A stretch of 35,227 nucleotides of DNA from a virus (IMGVR_UViG_3300024517_000057:1-35227), one strand, 5' to 3'; shown: positions 7,576-14,795, counted from the first letter of the stretch. Translations and numbers: made by a program. The notes: generated by a model not told the origin, from the sequence alone.

Positions 7576-8847
7576 ATGGCAGAATTTGTAACAAAATCGG
7601 CTGAAGAATTGTCTGTAATGGATGCGGAGGCTTTAGCTGGTTATTACAATGACCTGAATGCTCACAAAACAAACGAGCTGACAGAACTCATTGAAAGCAA
7701 AGCTGGTATGGAAGAAATAGAAGCTCTTAAAACGGAGCTTAACGATTCCAGAGATCAGCAAATGAAACAACTGAACGCAGTCTTGGAAACGCAAGGTTTA
7801 GCGATCAAAAAACTATCAAAATCAGAGAAAGTATTCAAACACCAAACTTTGGTTGAAAGCGTCAAAGAAGCTCTGGAGTCTAACAAAGAAAATCTAGACA
7901 ACCTAAAAGCGGAGAATAAATCAACTGCTGCTGGTAGTGGGTTCTCATTTAAGGCTGTCGGAACGATGTTGATTAGCTCGAATGTTACTGGTGGAAATGT
8001 ACCCGTAGAGCAAAGAGAATCTGGACTGAACAGGATCGCAAGACGAGAGCCGTTTGTTCTGGATCTTGTAAACAGAGGTACAGCGGTATCGAATGTTATC
8101 AGCTGGGTTGAACAACAGAATCCAGAAGGTGGAGCTGGTGGAACAGCAGAGGGCGATGAAAAAAATCAAGCGGATTTCGATTTGGTTGTTGTTAATGAGT
8201 CGGTTAAGAAAAGAACCGTATTCATAAAAATTTCAACTGAAATGCTAGACGATATTGATTTTATGGCATCTGAAATCAACAACGAACTGGTAGAGCTTTT
8301 ACTATTGGATGTTGACGATCAAGTATTGAACGGAAACGGAGTTGGAACAAACTTAACAGGAATCGTTTCACAGGCTACAGCATTCGCTGGTGGAACATTT
8401 GCTGGTACAGTTGACGAGGCGAACGACATCGATGTTTTGACCGTTGCAGCGAATCAAATCAGAATCGCACAGCACAATCCAAACTACATTTTAATGCATC
8501 CATCTGATGTAACTGCTTTGAAATTAATCAAAGTAAGCACAACGGACAGACGCTATGTAGATCGTTTGATAATGACAGCTGGACAGCTTAATTTGGATGG
8601 TACACCAATCATTCAAAATACTGGCGTTGCTGTTGGTACTTATGTAATCGGAGATTTCACGAAATCAACGGTGTTTGACAAAGGTGCGATGAACATTGAC
8701 ATCGGTCTTTCTGGCGATGATTTCACTAAAAACCTAAGAACCATCCTAGCGGAGTGGAGAGGCTTACAGCGAATCAAAGGAAACGACACGACTGCTTTTG
8801 TAACAGGAACATTCGTTACCGACGCAGCTGTATTGGAAACTCCTTAA
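7576..8847 (+). CDS. Major capsid protein, HK97 fold with N-terminal scaffold domain
   Basis: A 423-residue capsid protein. Residues 1-105 are charged, helical and coiled-coil-like, matching the delta scaffold domain that the upstream protease removes. The shell part follows, with LVNRGTAVSNVISWVEQ, KKRTVFIKISTEMLDDI (E-loop and spine helix region), LLLDVDDQVLNGNG and NPNYILMHPSDV, all characteristic of HK97-fold capsids. A terminator follows the gene, so the capsid closes the first late transcription unit. Confidence 0.95.
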   Translation: MAEFVTKSAEELSVMDAEALAGYYNDLNAHKTNELTELIESKAGMEEIEALKTELNDSRDQQMKQLNAVLETQGLAIKKLSKSEKVFKHQTLVESVKEALESNKENLDNLKAENKSTAAGSGFSFKAVGTMLISSNVTGGNVPVEQRESGLNRIARREPFVLDLVNRGTAVSNVISWVEQQNPEGGAGGTAEGDEKNQADFDLVVVNESVKKRTVFIKISTEMLDDIDFMASEINNELVELLLLDVDDQVLNGNGVGTNLTGIVSQATAFAGGTFAGTVDEANDIDVLTVAANQIRIAQHNPNYILMHPSDVTALKLIKVSTTDRRYVDRLIMTAGQLNLDGTPIIQNTGVAVGTYVIGDFTKSTVFDKGAMNIDIGLSGDDFTKNLRTILAEWRGLQRIKGNDTTAFVTGTFVTDAAVLETP

Positions 8848-8863
8848 TTTGGCATAAATTAAG
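8843..8863. repeat. AT-rich inverted repeat at the end of the capsid gene
   Basis: The arms CTTAATTT and AAATTAAG are perfect complements around a five-base centre, and the capsid stop codon lies in the left arm. It could be a protein-binding dyad or a weak RNA hairpin upstream of the terminator. Confidence 0.4.
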
Positions 8864-8886
8864 AGTATTTTATATGTTGATCAAAT

Positions 8887-8918
8887 AGCCTCTGGAGAAA
8901 TCTGGAGGCTTTTTTTTT
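8887..8918 (+). terminator. Intrinsic terminator after capsid gene
   Basis: The arms AGCCTC (8887-8892) and GAGGCT (8905-8910) form a stem, followed by a run of Ts to 8918. It separates the head genes from the accessory island. Confidence 0.8.
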
Positions 8919-8922
8919 GCTT

Positions 8923-9090
8923 ATGTATATAGTTTTAGTCATAACGAATTTGGGTAACGGAGAGATGATCGATTACCATTACGAGCCACGTTTGGATCTG
9001 GCTATAAGGACAGCAAAACGGCTAAAAGGAAAGGTAATTAACGAGGCTGATTTATTACCAGACGAAAAAAAAATGAAAAAAAAGCTTTGA
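8923..9090 (+). CDS. Small hypothetical protein, head-island gene 1
   Basis: A 55-residue ORF starting five bases after the terminator T-run. It has a beta-strand-like start (MYIVLVITNLGNGE) and a Lys-rich helical end. No family is recognised. Its own promoter is not clear, so it may be read by leak-through from the capsid unit. Its stop lies just before the first island promoter. Confidence 0.5.
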   Translation: MYIVLVITNLGNGEMIDYHYEPRLDLAIRTAKRLKGKVINEADLLPDEKKMKKKL

Positions 9091-9093
9091 GAA

Positions 9094-9124
9094 TTTGGAT
9101 TTACAGAAATAAGCACTATATTTG
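9094..9124 (+). promoter_or_regulatory. Early-type promoter 1
   Basis: TTTG (9094-9097), a 19-base spacer and TATATTTG (9117-9124). The spacer begins GATTTACAGAAATAA, shared with promoters at 10426 and 33924. The transcribed leader contains AAACACAGAAAAAC before the ATG at 9154. Confidence 0.75.
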
Positions 9125-9153
9125 ATTCATCAAACACAGAAAAACTAAACAAA

Positions 9154-9324
9154 ATGAAAACATTTAAAAACATATTCGGAACTAAAATTGAGCATAAACC
9201 ATTTTTTCAAACTTGCTTAAATACTTGGAGGGTGGCAAGATTTGAGGATGGAGAACTTGAAACGGTTTATGAAGGAAAAGCTTTTAAAACTTACGAGGAA
9301 TGTTTAAAAGAGTGTATTAAATAA
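9154..9324 (+). CDS. Small three-cysteine protein, copy A of a duplicated gene
   Basis: A 56-residue protein that is identical at 45 of 56 positions to the one at 10481-10651. Shared features are FFQTCLNTWRVARFE (17-31), then GEL and VYE, and the tail TYEECLKEC (46-54) with Cys21, Cys50 and Cys54. The Cys pattern could give a disulphide or a metal site. Its promoter and leader are conserved with copy B, so the whole cassette was duplicated. A hairpin with a short T-run follows. Function unknown. Confidence 0.75.
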   Translation: MKTFKNIFGTKIEHKPFFQTCLNTWRVARFEDGELETVYEGKAFKTYEECLKECIK

Positions 9325-9336
9325 CTAAACCAAAAC

Positions 9337-9357
9337 GGGGGCTAATAACCCCCTTTT
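9337..9357 (+). terminator. Hairpin, probable terminator or attenuator
   Basis: GGGGG (9337-9341), a seven-base loop and CCCCC (9349-9353), followed by only four Ts. Because the next gene (9372) has no promoter of its own, partial read-through is likely. Confidence 0.55.
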
Positions 9358-9371
9358 AAAACATAAACAAA

Positions 9372-9749
9372 ATGACACAGAAACTCAAACGAACAAACTC
9401 AAAAGATTACACAGATCGAATGGAGAGCTTTCTTCTGGAGGCAATCGACAACGGAAAGGAAACCAGCAAAGGGAAAATCAATCTGTTTTTTTTAACATTT
9501 GAAAAATGCACTAACTACGCTTATAATTTGCATCGTTATCTAACCAGACAAAATCGTCTGGCTGACTACTTACAAGGATTGCCCAGCGATTTCAGTATTC
9601 CGTTTTACAATTATGACATTTTGAATTTCGCAAAGGAGATACACGAGGTCGATTCTTTGACTGAAAAACAGGAGAAAACAATACTGGAAAATTACTGGTC
9701 GCATATAGCATTTCATTTGATCAGATTGCACGAAAAATTTAACAAGTAA
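9372..9749 (+). CDS. Hypothetical accessory protein
   Basis: A 125-residue, probably all-helical soluble protein, rich in aromatic residues and Leu (FFLTFEKCTNYAYNLHRYL, then NYWSHIAFHLIRLHEKF). No catalytic motif or known family is evident. It sits 18 bases behind the hairpin at 9337 and is followed by the CACAGGAAACA-ATG start of the next gene, so it belongs to the island transcript. Confidence 0.65.
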   Translation: MTQKLKRTNSKDYTDRMESFLLEAIDNGKETSKGKINLFFLTFEKCTNYAYNLHRYLTRQNRLADYLQGLPSDFSIPFYNYDILNFAKEIHEVDSLTEKQEKTILENYWSHIAFHLIRLHEKFNK

Positions 9750-9763
9750 AAACACAGGAAACA

Positions 9764-10027
9764 ATGAAAATTTACAAGACAGCAAAAACGCTCAAACGAG
9801 CAAAGGAGATAATAACGGATTCAGTAACGGAACAGCAGCTGGATGTCAACGATGGATTTTTTACAATGCGTTCAGCACAATGCGAGTGCGGAGAAACTCA
9901 ACTGATCCAATGGCGAGGACTAAGCAAAACACAGGATGTCGTTCACGATGTACAGGCAGCAATCTGCGAGAGCTGTGGAGATAATGACGCAGCTGGGATC
10001 GATATCGTAAAATCAACAATTATATAA
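9764..10027 (+). CDS. Small zinc-ribbon-like protein
   Basis: An 87-residue protein with two cysteine pairs, CEC (Cys40, Cys42) and CESC (Cys68, Cys71), separated by about 25 residues. This is suitable for one tetrahedral zinc site. The N-terminal 30 residues are basic and helical (KTAKTLKRAKEII). It starts after CACAGGAAACA. The role is unknown. DNA, RNA or protein binding is possible. Confidence 0.65.
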   Translation: MKIYKTAKTLKRAKEIITDSVTEQQLDVNDGFFTMRSAQCECGETQLIQWRGLSKTQDVVHDVQAAICESCGDNDAAGIDIVKSTII

Positions 10028-10028
10028 A

Positions 10029-10130
10029 ATGGAAAACCAGAAACCAGAACAGGATTCAACTGGAGCAGCTTTGCAGCTAATTGTCGGACTTATCGGAGTC
10101 GGATTGGGTTTGTACCTCCTATTCGGATAA
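10029..10130 (+). CDS. 33-residue single-pass membrane protein
   Basis: The ATG follows the preceding stop by one base. The N-terminal 12 residues are polar. The rest is one hydrophobic segment, LQLIVGLIGVGLGLYLLFG, with a glycine-zipper spacing. A terminator follows, so it ends a transcript. It could be a small holin-like or superinfection factor, but nothing in the sequence decides. Confidence 0.6.
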   Translation: MENQKPEQDSTGAALQLIVGLIGVGLGLYLLFG

Positions 10131-10152
10131 AAGTCGCTTAAAACGAAAATAC

Positions 10153-10179
10153 AGGAGGATCTCGGTTCTCCTTTTTTTT
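10153..10179 (+). terminator. Intrinsic terminator
   Basis: AGGAG (10153-10157) pairs with CTCCT (10168-10172), followed by a run of seven or eight Ts. It closes the 9154-10130 transcript. Confidence 0.7.
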
Positions 10180-10180
10180 A

Positions 10181-10188
10181 TACATTTA
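10181..10188 (+). promoter_or_regulatory. Promoter box close to a start codon
   Basis: TACATTTA five bases before the ATG at 10194 resembles the late-type TAnnTTTR boxes but with one extra base of spacing. The -33 element is not evident. Confidence 0.35.
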
Positions 10189-10193
10189 AGGCT

Positions 10194-10397
10194 ATGCAAA
10201 AACCAGAGATAATCGCAGACCGTAATCTGTTACGTTTAACGGTTTACTTTATGCTGCTGGATCAGATAGATCACAGGACTTGGAATCTCGATTTAGTATT
10301 CAATAAGCACCGAAAGACGAAGCTATCGTTTAACAAAAACAACTGGACAAAATATACAGCATATCCAGTAAATGAGAGTCCCGAGGATCTTAATTGA
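10194..10397 (+). CDS. Hypothetical accessory protein
   Basis: A 67-residue soluble protein (LLRLTVYFMLLDQIDHRTW at 12-30, basic middle, polar tail). It stands alone between a terminator and the second copy of the early promoter, as a separately transcribed accessory gene. No family is recognised. Confidence 0.6.
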   Translation: MQKPEIIADRNLLRLTVYFMLLDQIDHRTWNLDLVFNKHRKTKLSFNKNNWTKYTAYPVNESPEDLN

Positions 10398-10425
10398 AAA
10401 AAAAAAATAAAAAAAATTGAAAACG

Positions 10426-10456
10426 CTAGGATTTACAGAAATAAAATGTATATTTG
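10426..10456 (+). promoter_or_regulatory. Early-type promoter 2
   Basis: TATATTTG (10449-10456) is preceded by a 19-base spacer starting GATTTACAGAAATAA, nearly identical to promoter 1. The -33 position reads CTAG instead of TTTG, so this copy may be weaker. Confidence 0.65.
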
Positions 10457-10480
10457 TAATGAATCAAAAACACAGAAATT

Positions 10481-10651
10481 ATGAAAGCATTTACAAACGT
10501 ATTCGGAACTAAAATTGAAAACAGACCATTTTTTCAAACTTGTTTAAACACTTGGAGAGTTGCAAGATTTGAAAAAGGAGAACTTGAAAGAGTTTATGAA
10601 AATAAAAGCTTTGAAACTTATGAAGAATGTTTAAAAGAATGTACTAAGTAA
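10481..10651 (+). CDS. Small three-cysteine protein, copy B of a duplicated gene
   Basis: A 56-residue paralogue of the protein at 9154-9324 (45 of 56 residues identical), with Cys21, Cys50 and Cys54 and the FFQTCLNTWRVARFE core kept. The differences are mostly surface-type residues (Lys, Glu, Asn, Thr), so both copies look functional. It starts after CACAGAAATT, and its stop overlaps the start of the broken repressor-like gene (TAATG). Function unknown. Confidence 0.75.
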   Translation: MKAFTNVFGTKIENRPFFQTCLNTWRVARFEKGELERVYENKSFETYEECLKECTK

Positions 10652-10784
10652 TGAAAAAGAAGCTAATTGAAATACCAACCGATTTATTTAAAAGATAGTT
10701 CGGTTGGCTTCTGAAAACGATAGAAGCGTAAACAAAGAAATGTTGAAAATATTCAAAAAGTTAGACAAAAACAATTTAATTTAA
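10651..10784 (+). pseudogene. Arc-type ribbon-helix-helix gene with a frameshift
   Basis: Frame 1 gives MKKKLIEIPTDLFKR and a stop at 10696. Moving back one base at the four-A run (10690-10693) continues with IVRLASENDRSVNKEMLKIF to a TAA at 10782-10784. Together this is a complete Arc/MetJ-like ribbon-helix-helix of about 44 residues: beta strand with IP, helix A, then NDRSVNKEM as the turn and helix B. One missing A in the run explains it. It could be a pseudogene, a sequencing error, or a site of ribosomal slippage. When intact it would be a small DNA-binding repressor. Confidence 0.6.
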
Positions 10785-10794
10785 TATTCTAATC

Positions 10795-10812
10795 GGGAGG
10801 CGAAAGCCTCCC
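10795..10812 (+). promoter_or_regulatory. Leader hairpin without T-run
   Basis: GGGAGGC-GAAA-GCCTCCC is a perfect seven-base-pair stem with a GNRA-type loop, 16 bases before the ATG at 10829. The missing T-run argues against termination. It could be an mRNA-stabilising or processing element. Confidence 0.6.
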
Positions 10813-10828
10813 ACAACACACAGAAACA

Positions 10829-11227
10829 ATGACAAAAAAAATTACACTATTCGAAGATCTCGCAGAGATTATGAAACCAGAAATCGCTGGAATTGATTTC
10901 ACAAAGCCACAGCCAAAATTTAACGAGGCTCTTATTTACGATGTCAACAGCGAGGATAAATACACCAGCGGAACTGAGGTGGAATTTCAGCATAATGGCA
11001 AACCGTATTTAATCGATGTGCTTTCATACACGCCAAAGATCGACAGCCGTGAAGATATGATCACAGCGGACATTCACGAATGGAGAATATTTTACTCCGA
11101 GCTGGATATTGCAGAGGATTTTGTTTTGCTCGATCCGTCTATTATCAAGGTGGAAACGTTAAAGGAATTTGAACAAAAGTGCATCGAGTATTTATCGGAC
11201 ACTTTAGATCCCACAGAAATCGATTAA
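10829..11227 (+). CDS. Hypothetical acidic accessory protein
   Basis: A 132-residue acidic protein with mixed alpha/beta character (YTSGTEVEFQHNGKPYLIDV in the middle, WRIFYSELDIAEDFVLLDP later). No motif is recognised. Translation starts after CACAGAAACA. The leader carries the hairpin at 10795. A 57-residue gene follows after ten bases. Confidence 0.65.
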   Translation: MTKKITLFEDLAEIMKPEIAGIDFTKPQPKFNEALIYDVNSEDKYTSGTEVEFQHNGKPYLIDVLSYTPKIDSREDMITADIHEWRIFYSELDIAEDFVLLDPSIIKVETLKEFEQKCIEYLSDTLDPTEID

Positions 11228-11237
11228 ATTTATTCAG

Positions 11238-11411
11238 ATGGAAAACTATAACGAAAGAGAGATTAAAGCTCTTAAATCAAAGATAAACGAGTTTGAGAGC
11301 TATGTAATGGACATCCGCAACGGCATCGGATCAGTTGTAAACGAGCCAGACAGCAAGAAAGTCGGAGCAGTTTTAATTGATTTGCTGAATGTTAAAAAAC
11401 CGAGATTGTAA
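11238..11411 (+). CDS. Small helical hypothetical protein
   Basis: A 57-residue ORF: charged helix with NEREIKALKSKINEFESYV, a Gly-Asn turn, then VGAVLIDLLNVKK. It is probably a small coiled-coil protein and the last gene of the island, followed by a strong terminator. No family is recognised. Confidence 0.6.
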   Translation: MENYNEREIKALKSKINEFESYVMDIRNGIGSVVNEPDSKKVGAVLIDLLNVKKPRL

Positions 11412-11440
11412 ATTAAAACATAATTCGGACAAAATAAAGG

Positions 11441-11463
11441 GGAGGCAAAAGCCTCCTTTTTTT
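11441..11463 (+). terminator. Intrinsic terminator closing the head island
   Basis: GGAGGC (11441-11446), AAAA loop, GCCTCC (11451-11456), then seven Ts. The next late promoter box starts three bases later, so the island is insulated from the connector gene. Confidence 0.85.
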
Positions 11464-11465
11464 GT

Positions 11466-11473
11466 TATATTTG
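11466..11473 (+). promoter_or_regulatory. Late-type promoter box restarting the head-tail operon
   Basis: TATATTTG ends three bases before the ATG at 11477 and directly follows the terminator. It decides the start: an upstream in-frame TTG at 11462 lies in the terminator T-run. Confidence 0.55.
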
Positions 11474-11476
11474 CGT

Positions 11477-12208
11477 ATGGCATTTATTCAAACAACGGAC
11501 TTTCTAGGCGATATAAAAATCAGCCAAAATTCGAAAGAGTCCGCAGACCTCCAGAGCTACATTGACCAGACACAGGAAAGAGTATTACGCAATCTGTTAG
11601 GCGATTCGGAGTATAATTTATTTATCGCTGATCTGGTTGCTGGAGTTCCTCAAACTCAAAAATGGCTGAACTTTCTGAACGGCTTTACGTGGGTTGACGA
11701 TTCAGATTACGACAATAATTACACAGGGATAAAACAACTATTAAGATACTTTACATATTTTGAATTTGTCAGAAATCTCAACGCAAAAACAACGACCATC
11801 GGCATCCAATTTGCAGATGCTGAAAATTCTTTACAGGCTACGCAGATCCAGAGCAATGTCGTTACGGAACAGCGATATAACAAGGGTGTTGAACTTTACA
11901 AAGAGGCAACGAAAATGCTCCTGTACTACGAAAAGAGAACGGAGAGTTATACAACGATCACAGAGATCGGAGCTGGAACATATCAAACAGCATTGTCCAG
12001 AAACATTAATTTCCTCACGATATCCGATACTGTAACTATTCTGGCAACGGATTACACGGTTACGGGCGTTGATTATGGACTTTCAACTTTTAATTTTACA
12101 GCAGCAGCTGGATTAACTTTTGCGGACAATGGTCAAGTAACTTGGCAACCATTTCCAAAGCTCCAGAACGAACTCTATAACTGGTCTGTAATGGATGGTT
12201 TTTTATAA
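11477..12208 (+). CDS. Head-tail connector-like protein
   Basis: A 243-residue protein at the position of the head-completion/adaptor gene. The N-terminal half is helical (DLQSYIDQTQERVLRNLLGD at about 24-43, then WLNFLNGFTW) and resembles gp6/gp15-type adaptor proteins. The C-terminal third is beta-rich (TVTILATDYTVTGVDYG, then FNFTAAAGLTF). It probably joins the portal to the tail. The assignment is from layout and position, and the exact family is not certain. Confidence 0.65.
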   Translation: MAFIQTTDFLGDIKISQNSKESADLQSYIDQTQERVLRNLLGDSEYNLFIADLVAGVPQTQKWLNFLNGFTWVDDSDYDNNYTGIKQLLRYFTYFEFVRNLNAKTTTIGIQFADAENSLQATQIQSNVVTEQRYNKGVELYKEATKMLLYYEKRTESYTTITEIGAGTYQTALSRNINFLTISDTVTILATDYTVTGVDYGLSTFNFTAAAGLTFADNGQVTWQPFPKLQNELYNWSVMDGFL

Positions 12209-12211
12209 AAT

Positions 12212-12565
12212 ATGGTAATACCAGTCGACGACATATTCATTCCAAATCGGATCATTTACGATGTAGCTGACGGCAATACCGTTTTGAATCTCCAAAGCTA
12301 TGCTGGTTTTAAAGTTGGCATTTCGTTGGATTTAAACAGCCTGTCGGAAAATGGAATAACGTTTACGGCTATGCAGTCAAACGATGGCAGCTCGTGGACA
12401 TCGATTAAACTGGACACGGATGTTTTAGAGATCCAAAACACCACAGGACAAGACCATTTAACTTTAATGACAGACCTTTTTTATTTGCAGAATTTAGGAC
12501 TCAAAATAGATGGTTTAACAGGAGCAGCAACGGGAACGATTACGGTAACATTAAGCTATAAATAA
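12212..12565 (+). CDS. Structural hypothetical protein, beta-rich
   Basis: A 117-residue protein of alternating strands with few charged residues (FKVGISLDLNSLSENGITF, then ATGTITVTLSYK at the end). It resembles a small beta-sandwich virion or decoration protein. It lies three bases after the connector gene and three before the fibre-like gene. The function is inferred only from context. Confidence 0.6.
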   Translation: MVIPVDDIFIPNRIIYDVADGNTVLNLQSYAGFKVGISLDLNSLSENGITFTAMQSNDGSSWTSIKLDTDVLEIQNTTGQDHLTLMTDLFYLQNLGLKIDGLTGAATGTITVTLSYK

Positions 12566-12568
12566 CGG

Positions 12569-13267
12569 ATGGCAGAAAATTCAAAAACATTATTATCAAC
12601 GCAACAGCCATCTGGTAATGTTACCGATGTAACTGGAACGCTGCCAATAACATCCACAGGAGGCACAACGCCAGACGTTGGAATTAATGCTGCGACTCCA
12701 TCGGCTGCTGGTTCGATGTCAGCAGCGGATAAAACAAAGCTGGATGGTATTCCGACATCTACGCTTTACGGTTTGTATGCACAAACGGTTGTTAGTGCAA
12801 CGATAAACACAGCTCCAGAGCAATCAATCGTTGGAACAGGGATTGGCACATTATCTGTTCCAGCAAATGCGTTCGTGGTTGGCGATTCTTTTCACGGAAA
12901 AATAGGAGGTTTAATAAACGCTACTGGTGGAGGTGGGCGATCAGAATTAATTTTGAGAATAAAATCAGGGGCAACGATTTTGGCAACGACTGGAGTATTC
13001 GACTTAGACAACGCAACAAATCAAGGCTGGGAATGTGAGCTAGACTTTACAATTGCATCCATAGGAGCGACTGGAAGCATTTGTACCAATGGAAATTTTT
13101 GTTATACTAAAAATGGAAGTCGGCAAGTTTTTGGCTATATTTTTCAAGATGTTACGACCATAAATACAACCGTTTCCAACACTCTGGACATAACGGTTGA
13201 ATGGAACGTTATCAATGGGGGCGATGATATTTATTCGGCTAATTTTGTTTTATATAAAACTTTTTAA
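12569..13267 (+). CDS. Fibre-like virion protein
   Basis: A 232-residue Thr/Gly/Ala-rich protein. The N terminus has the collagen-free fibre repeat found in many phage fibres: TLPITSTGGTTPDVGIN, then AATPSAAGSMSAADKTKLDG (about 41-60). The C-terminal 160 residues form an all-beta domain (SVPANAFVVGDSFHGKIGG onward) like trimeric fibre heads. It probably decorates the head or neck and touches host surface glycans. Its last base is also the first base of the next ATG. Confidence 0.75.
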   Translation: MAENSKTLLSTQQPSGNVTDVTGTLPITSTGGTTPDVGINAATPSAAGSMSAADKTKLDGIPTSTLYGLYAQTVVSATINTAPEQSIVGTGIGTLSVPANAFVVGDSFHGKIGGLINATGGGGRSELILRIKSGATILATTGVFDLDNATNQGWECELDFTIASIGATGSICTNGNFCYTKNGSRQVFGYIFQDVTTINTTVSNTLDITVEWNVINGGDDIYSANFVLYKTF

Positions 13268-14784
13268 TGGCATCAATGTCGCAAAATATAGTTGATTTGA
13301 TTGGCATCTTTGTCGATGCTATGAGAACGACAGAAACCATTATTTCAGAGGTTGATAATGGCGATGGCTCTATTACCATAACAACGAATGTAGCTGCTTT
13401 AGACGAGAGTGACTATATCATTCTGGGTGGGAACAATTACAGCATTTATGACCTCAATACAATCGCTGGAACTTTCAAAATCAATGCGACATTTCCAACG
13501 GGCGAAACAGAATGGAAAACGGCTGCACCCTATTATTATCACGGAACGCCACAGACGGTAAATAAAGAGGTCGATACACAAAATGAAACGCTGGACAAAG
13601 CTCGTTATCCAGCTGTTATTCTTTGGGAAGTTATACGGCAAGATTTCGACAAAGATCCGATTTCAGTTGTGGGAAATACAGCCAGATTAACGATGTCATT
13701 TCTGGACACGACAAACAAAATCGACTGGACTATTGAGGAACATTACGATAATGTTATCGACAAAATGGAGGATCAAGCGGATCGTTTTATTTCTATCTGC
13801 AAAAACCATCCATACATTTCCAGATTTGACGATTACAGTTATATCAAACATTTCAACTGGGGAACGGTTGTAAGGGATAAAGGACACGTTAGATATATTC
13901 TGGATGAAAATTTATCTGGTTTAAATCTGGAAATTGCTTTACCGATCAAGAAAAACTGTCTGAATAAATATGCCAGACTTTTACCATCGGGCGTTCCTCC
14001 ATTGCCGACAGCGGATGGAACATACACAAATTCAGATAATTCGTTTACAAGGCTGATTGCTGGAGGTACAACTTTCACAGCTCCAGACATTTCGTTTACT
14101 GATTCGGATGGTACTATTATCCCGACACCAGCGAACACAGACATCGTGGCTACGCCTTGCGGAGCTGCTGGAACTATCTACGACAGACCAGCACCGCCAT
14201 TTGGTCAAACGACCAGCAATTTCACGTATGACGAGGGTTGGCATTATCAAGCTGGAACATACACAACTGGCTATGCTCAAATATCTGGGATTGTTCAACA
14301 ATTAGACGAGTCAGATTTAACACGAGAAACGCTAGTTTATAACAATATTCACGGCAACAAAAATCGGTTCACAGATTCCAACGGAAACCAAGATTGGCTA
14401 AGCGCAACCAATAGCGCAACGGATTTGCGTAACGGCACACAAGACCATCTAACGGGGCTAGAGTGGATAAATAGAAATGCGTTTTTTTTAGGGTTCAGCA
14501 ATTCAAGTTGGCTGAACAATTTAACCAACGTAAACGGGGCGACATTGTTAACCAAATCCGATTGGCGAGTGCCATCAATAGCGGAAATTAACACGATAAC
14601 AAATCAAGCCAATGATCCGTTTAATAACACTACCTATTTTAGGATAACATCTACTGTGCCCACTTGCTCAATTAGGCGAGATTTAGCAACGCAATATTAT
14701 AGGAGAGATAGTGCACAAAATATCAGTAGCACGGGAACGGGTAGCGGTTCAACGGTGGTGGCTTTATTTGTTCGAACAATGTAA
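13267..14784 (+). CDS. Neck/tail protein with C-terminal DUF1566 (C-type-lectin-like) domain
   Basis: A 505-residue protein. Residues 1-100 are beta-rich. Residues 113-245 form a mixed domain (PAVILWEVIRQDFDKDPISV, then YDNVIDKMEDQADRFISIC) in the position of a tail-terminator or completion protein. A Thr/Pro-rich linker follows. The last 150 residues carry DUF1566/Lcl signatures: DHLTGLEWINR (about 394-404), WRVPSIAEIN (434-443), FNNTTYFRITST and a closing VRTM. These domains have the C-type lectin fold used for receptor binding. The modular fusion looks like a structural protein with an added receptor-binding tip. Confidence 0.7.
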   Translation: MASMSQNIVDLIGIFVDAMRTTETIISEVDNGDGSITITTNVAALDESDYIILGGNNYSIYDLNTIAGTFKINATFPTGETEWKTAAPYYYHGTPQTVNKEVDTQNETLDKARYPAVILWEVIRQDFDKDPISVVGNTARLTMSFLDTTNKIDWTIEEHYDNVIDKMEDQADRFISICKNHPYISRFDDYSYIKHFNWGTVVRDKGHVRYILDENLSGLNLEIALPIKKNCLNKYARLLPSGVPPLPTADGTYTNSDNSFTRLIAGGTTFTAPDISFTDSDGTIIPTPANTDIVATPCGAAGTIYDRPAPPFGQTTSNFTYDEGWHYQAGTYTTGYAQISGIVQQLDESDLTRETLVYNNIHGNKNRFTDSNGNQDWLSATNSATDLRNGTQDHLTGLEWINRNAFFLGFSNSSWLNNLTNVNGATLLTKSDWRVPSIAEINTITNQANDPFNNTTYFRITSTVPTCSIRRDLATQYYRRDSAQNISSTGTGSGSTVVALFVRTM

Positions 14785-14795
14785 AATAAATAATA

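Noticed and set aside
11462-11476. TTG start for the connector protein
   Set aside because: It would place the first codons in the terminator T-run and the promoter box. The ATG at 11477 is better placed.
13839-14301. Overlapping minus-strand and alternate-frame ORFs in the lectin-like gene
   Set aside because: They lie within a well-formed structural gene, have no start context, and show no domain features.
14330-14784. Diversity-generating retroelement target
   Set aside because: The domain type fits, but no reverse transcriptase, accessory gene or template repeat is visible in the window, so only the lectin-like domain is reported.
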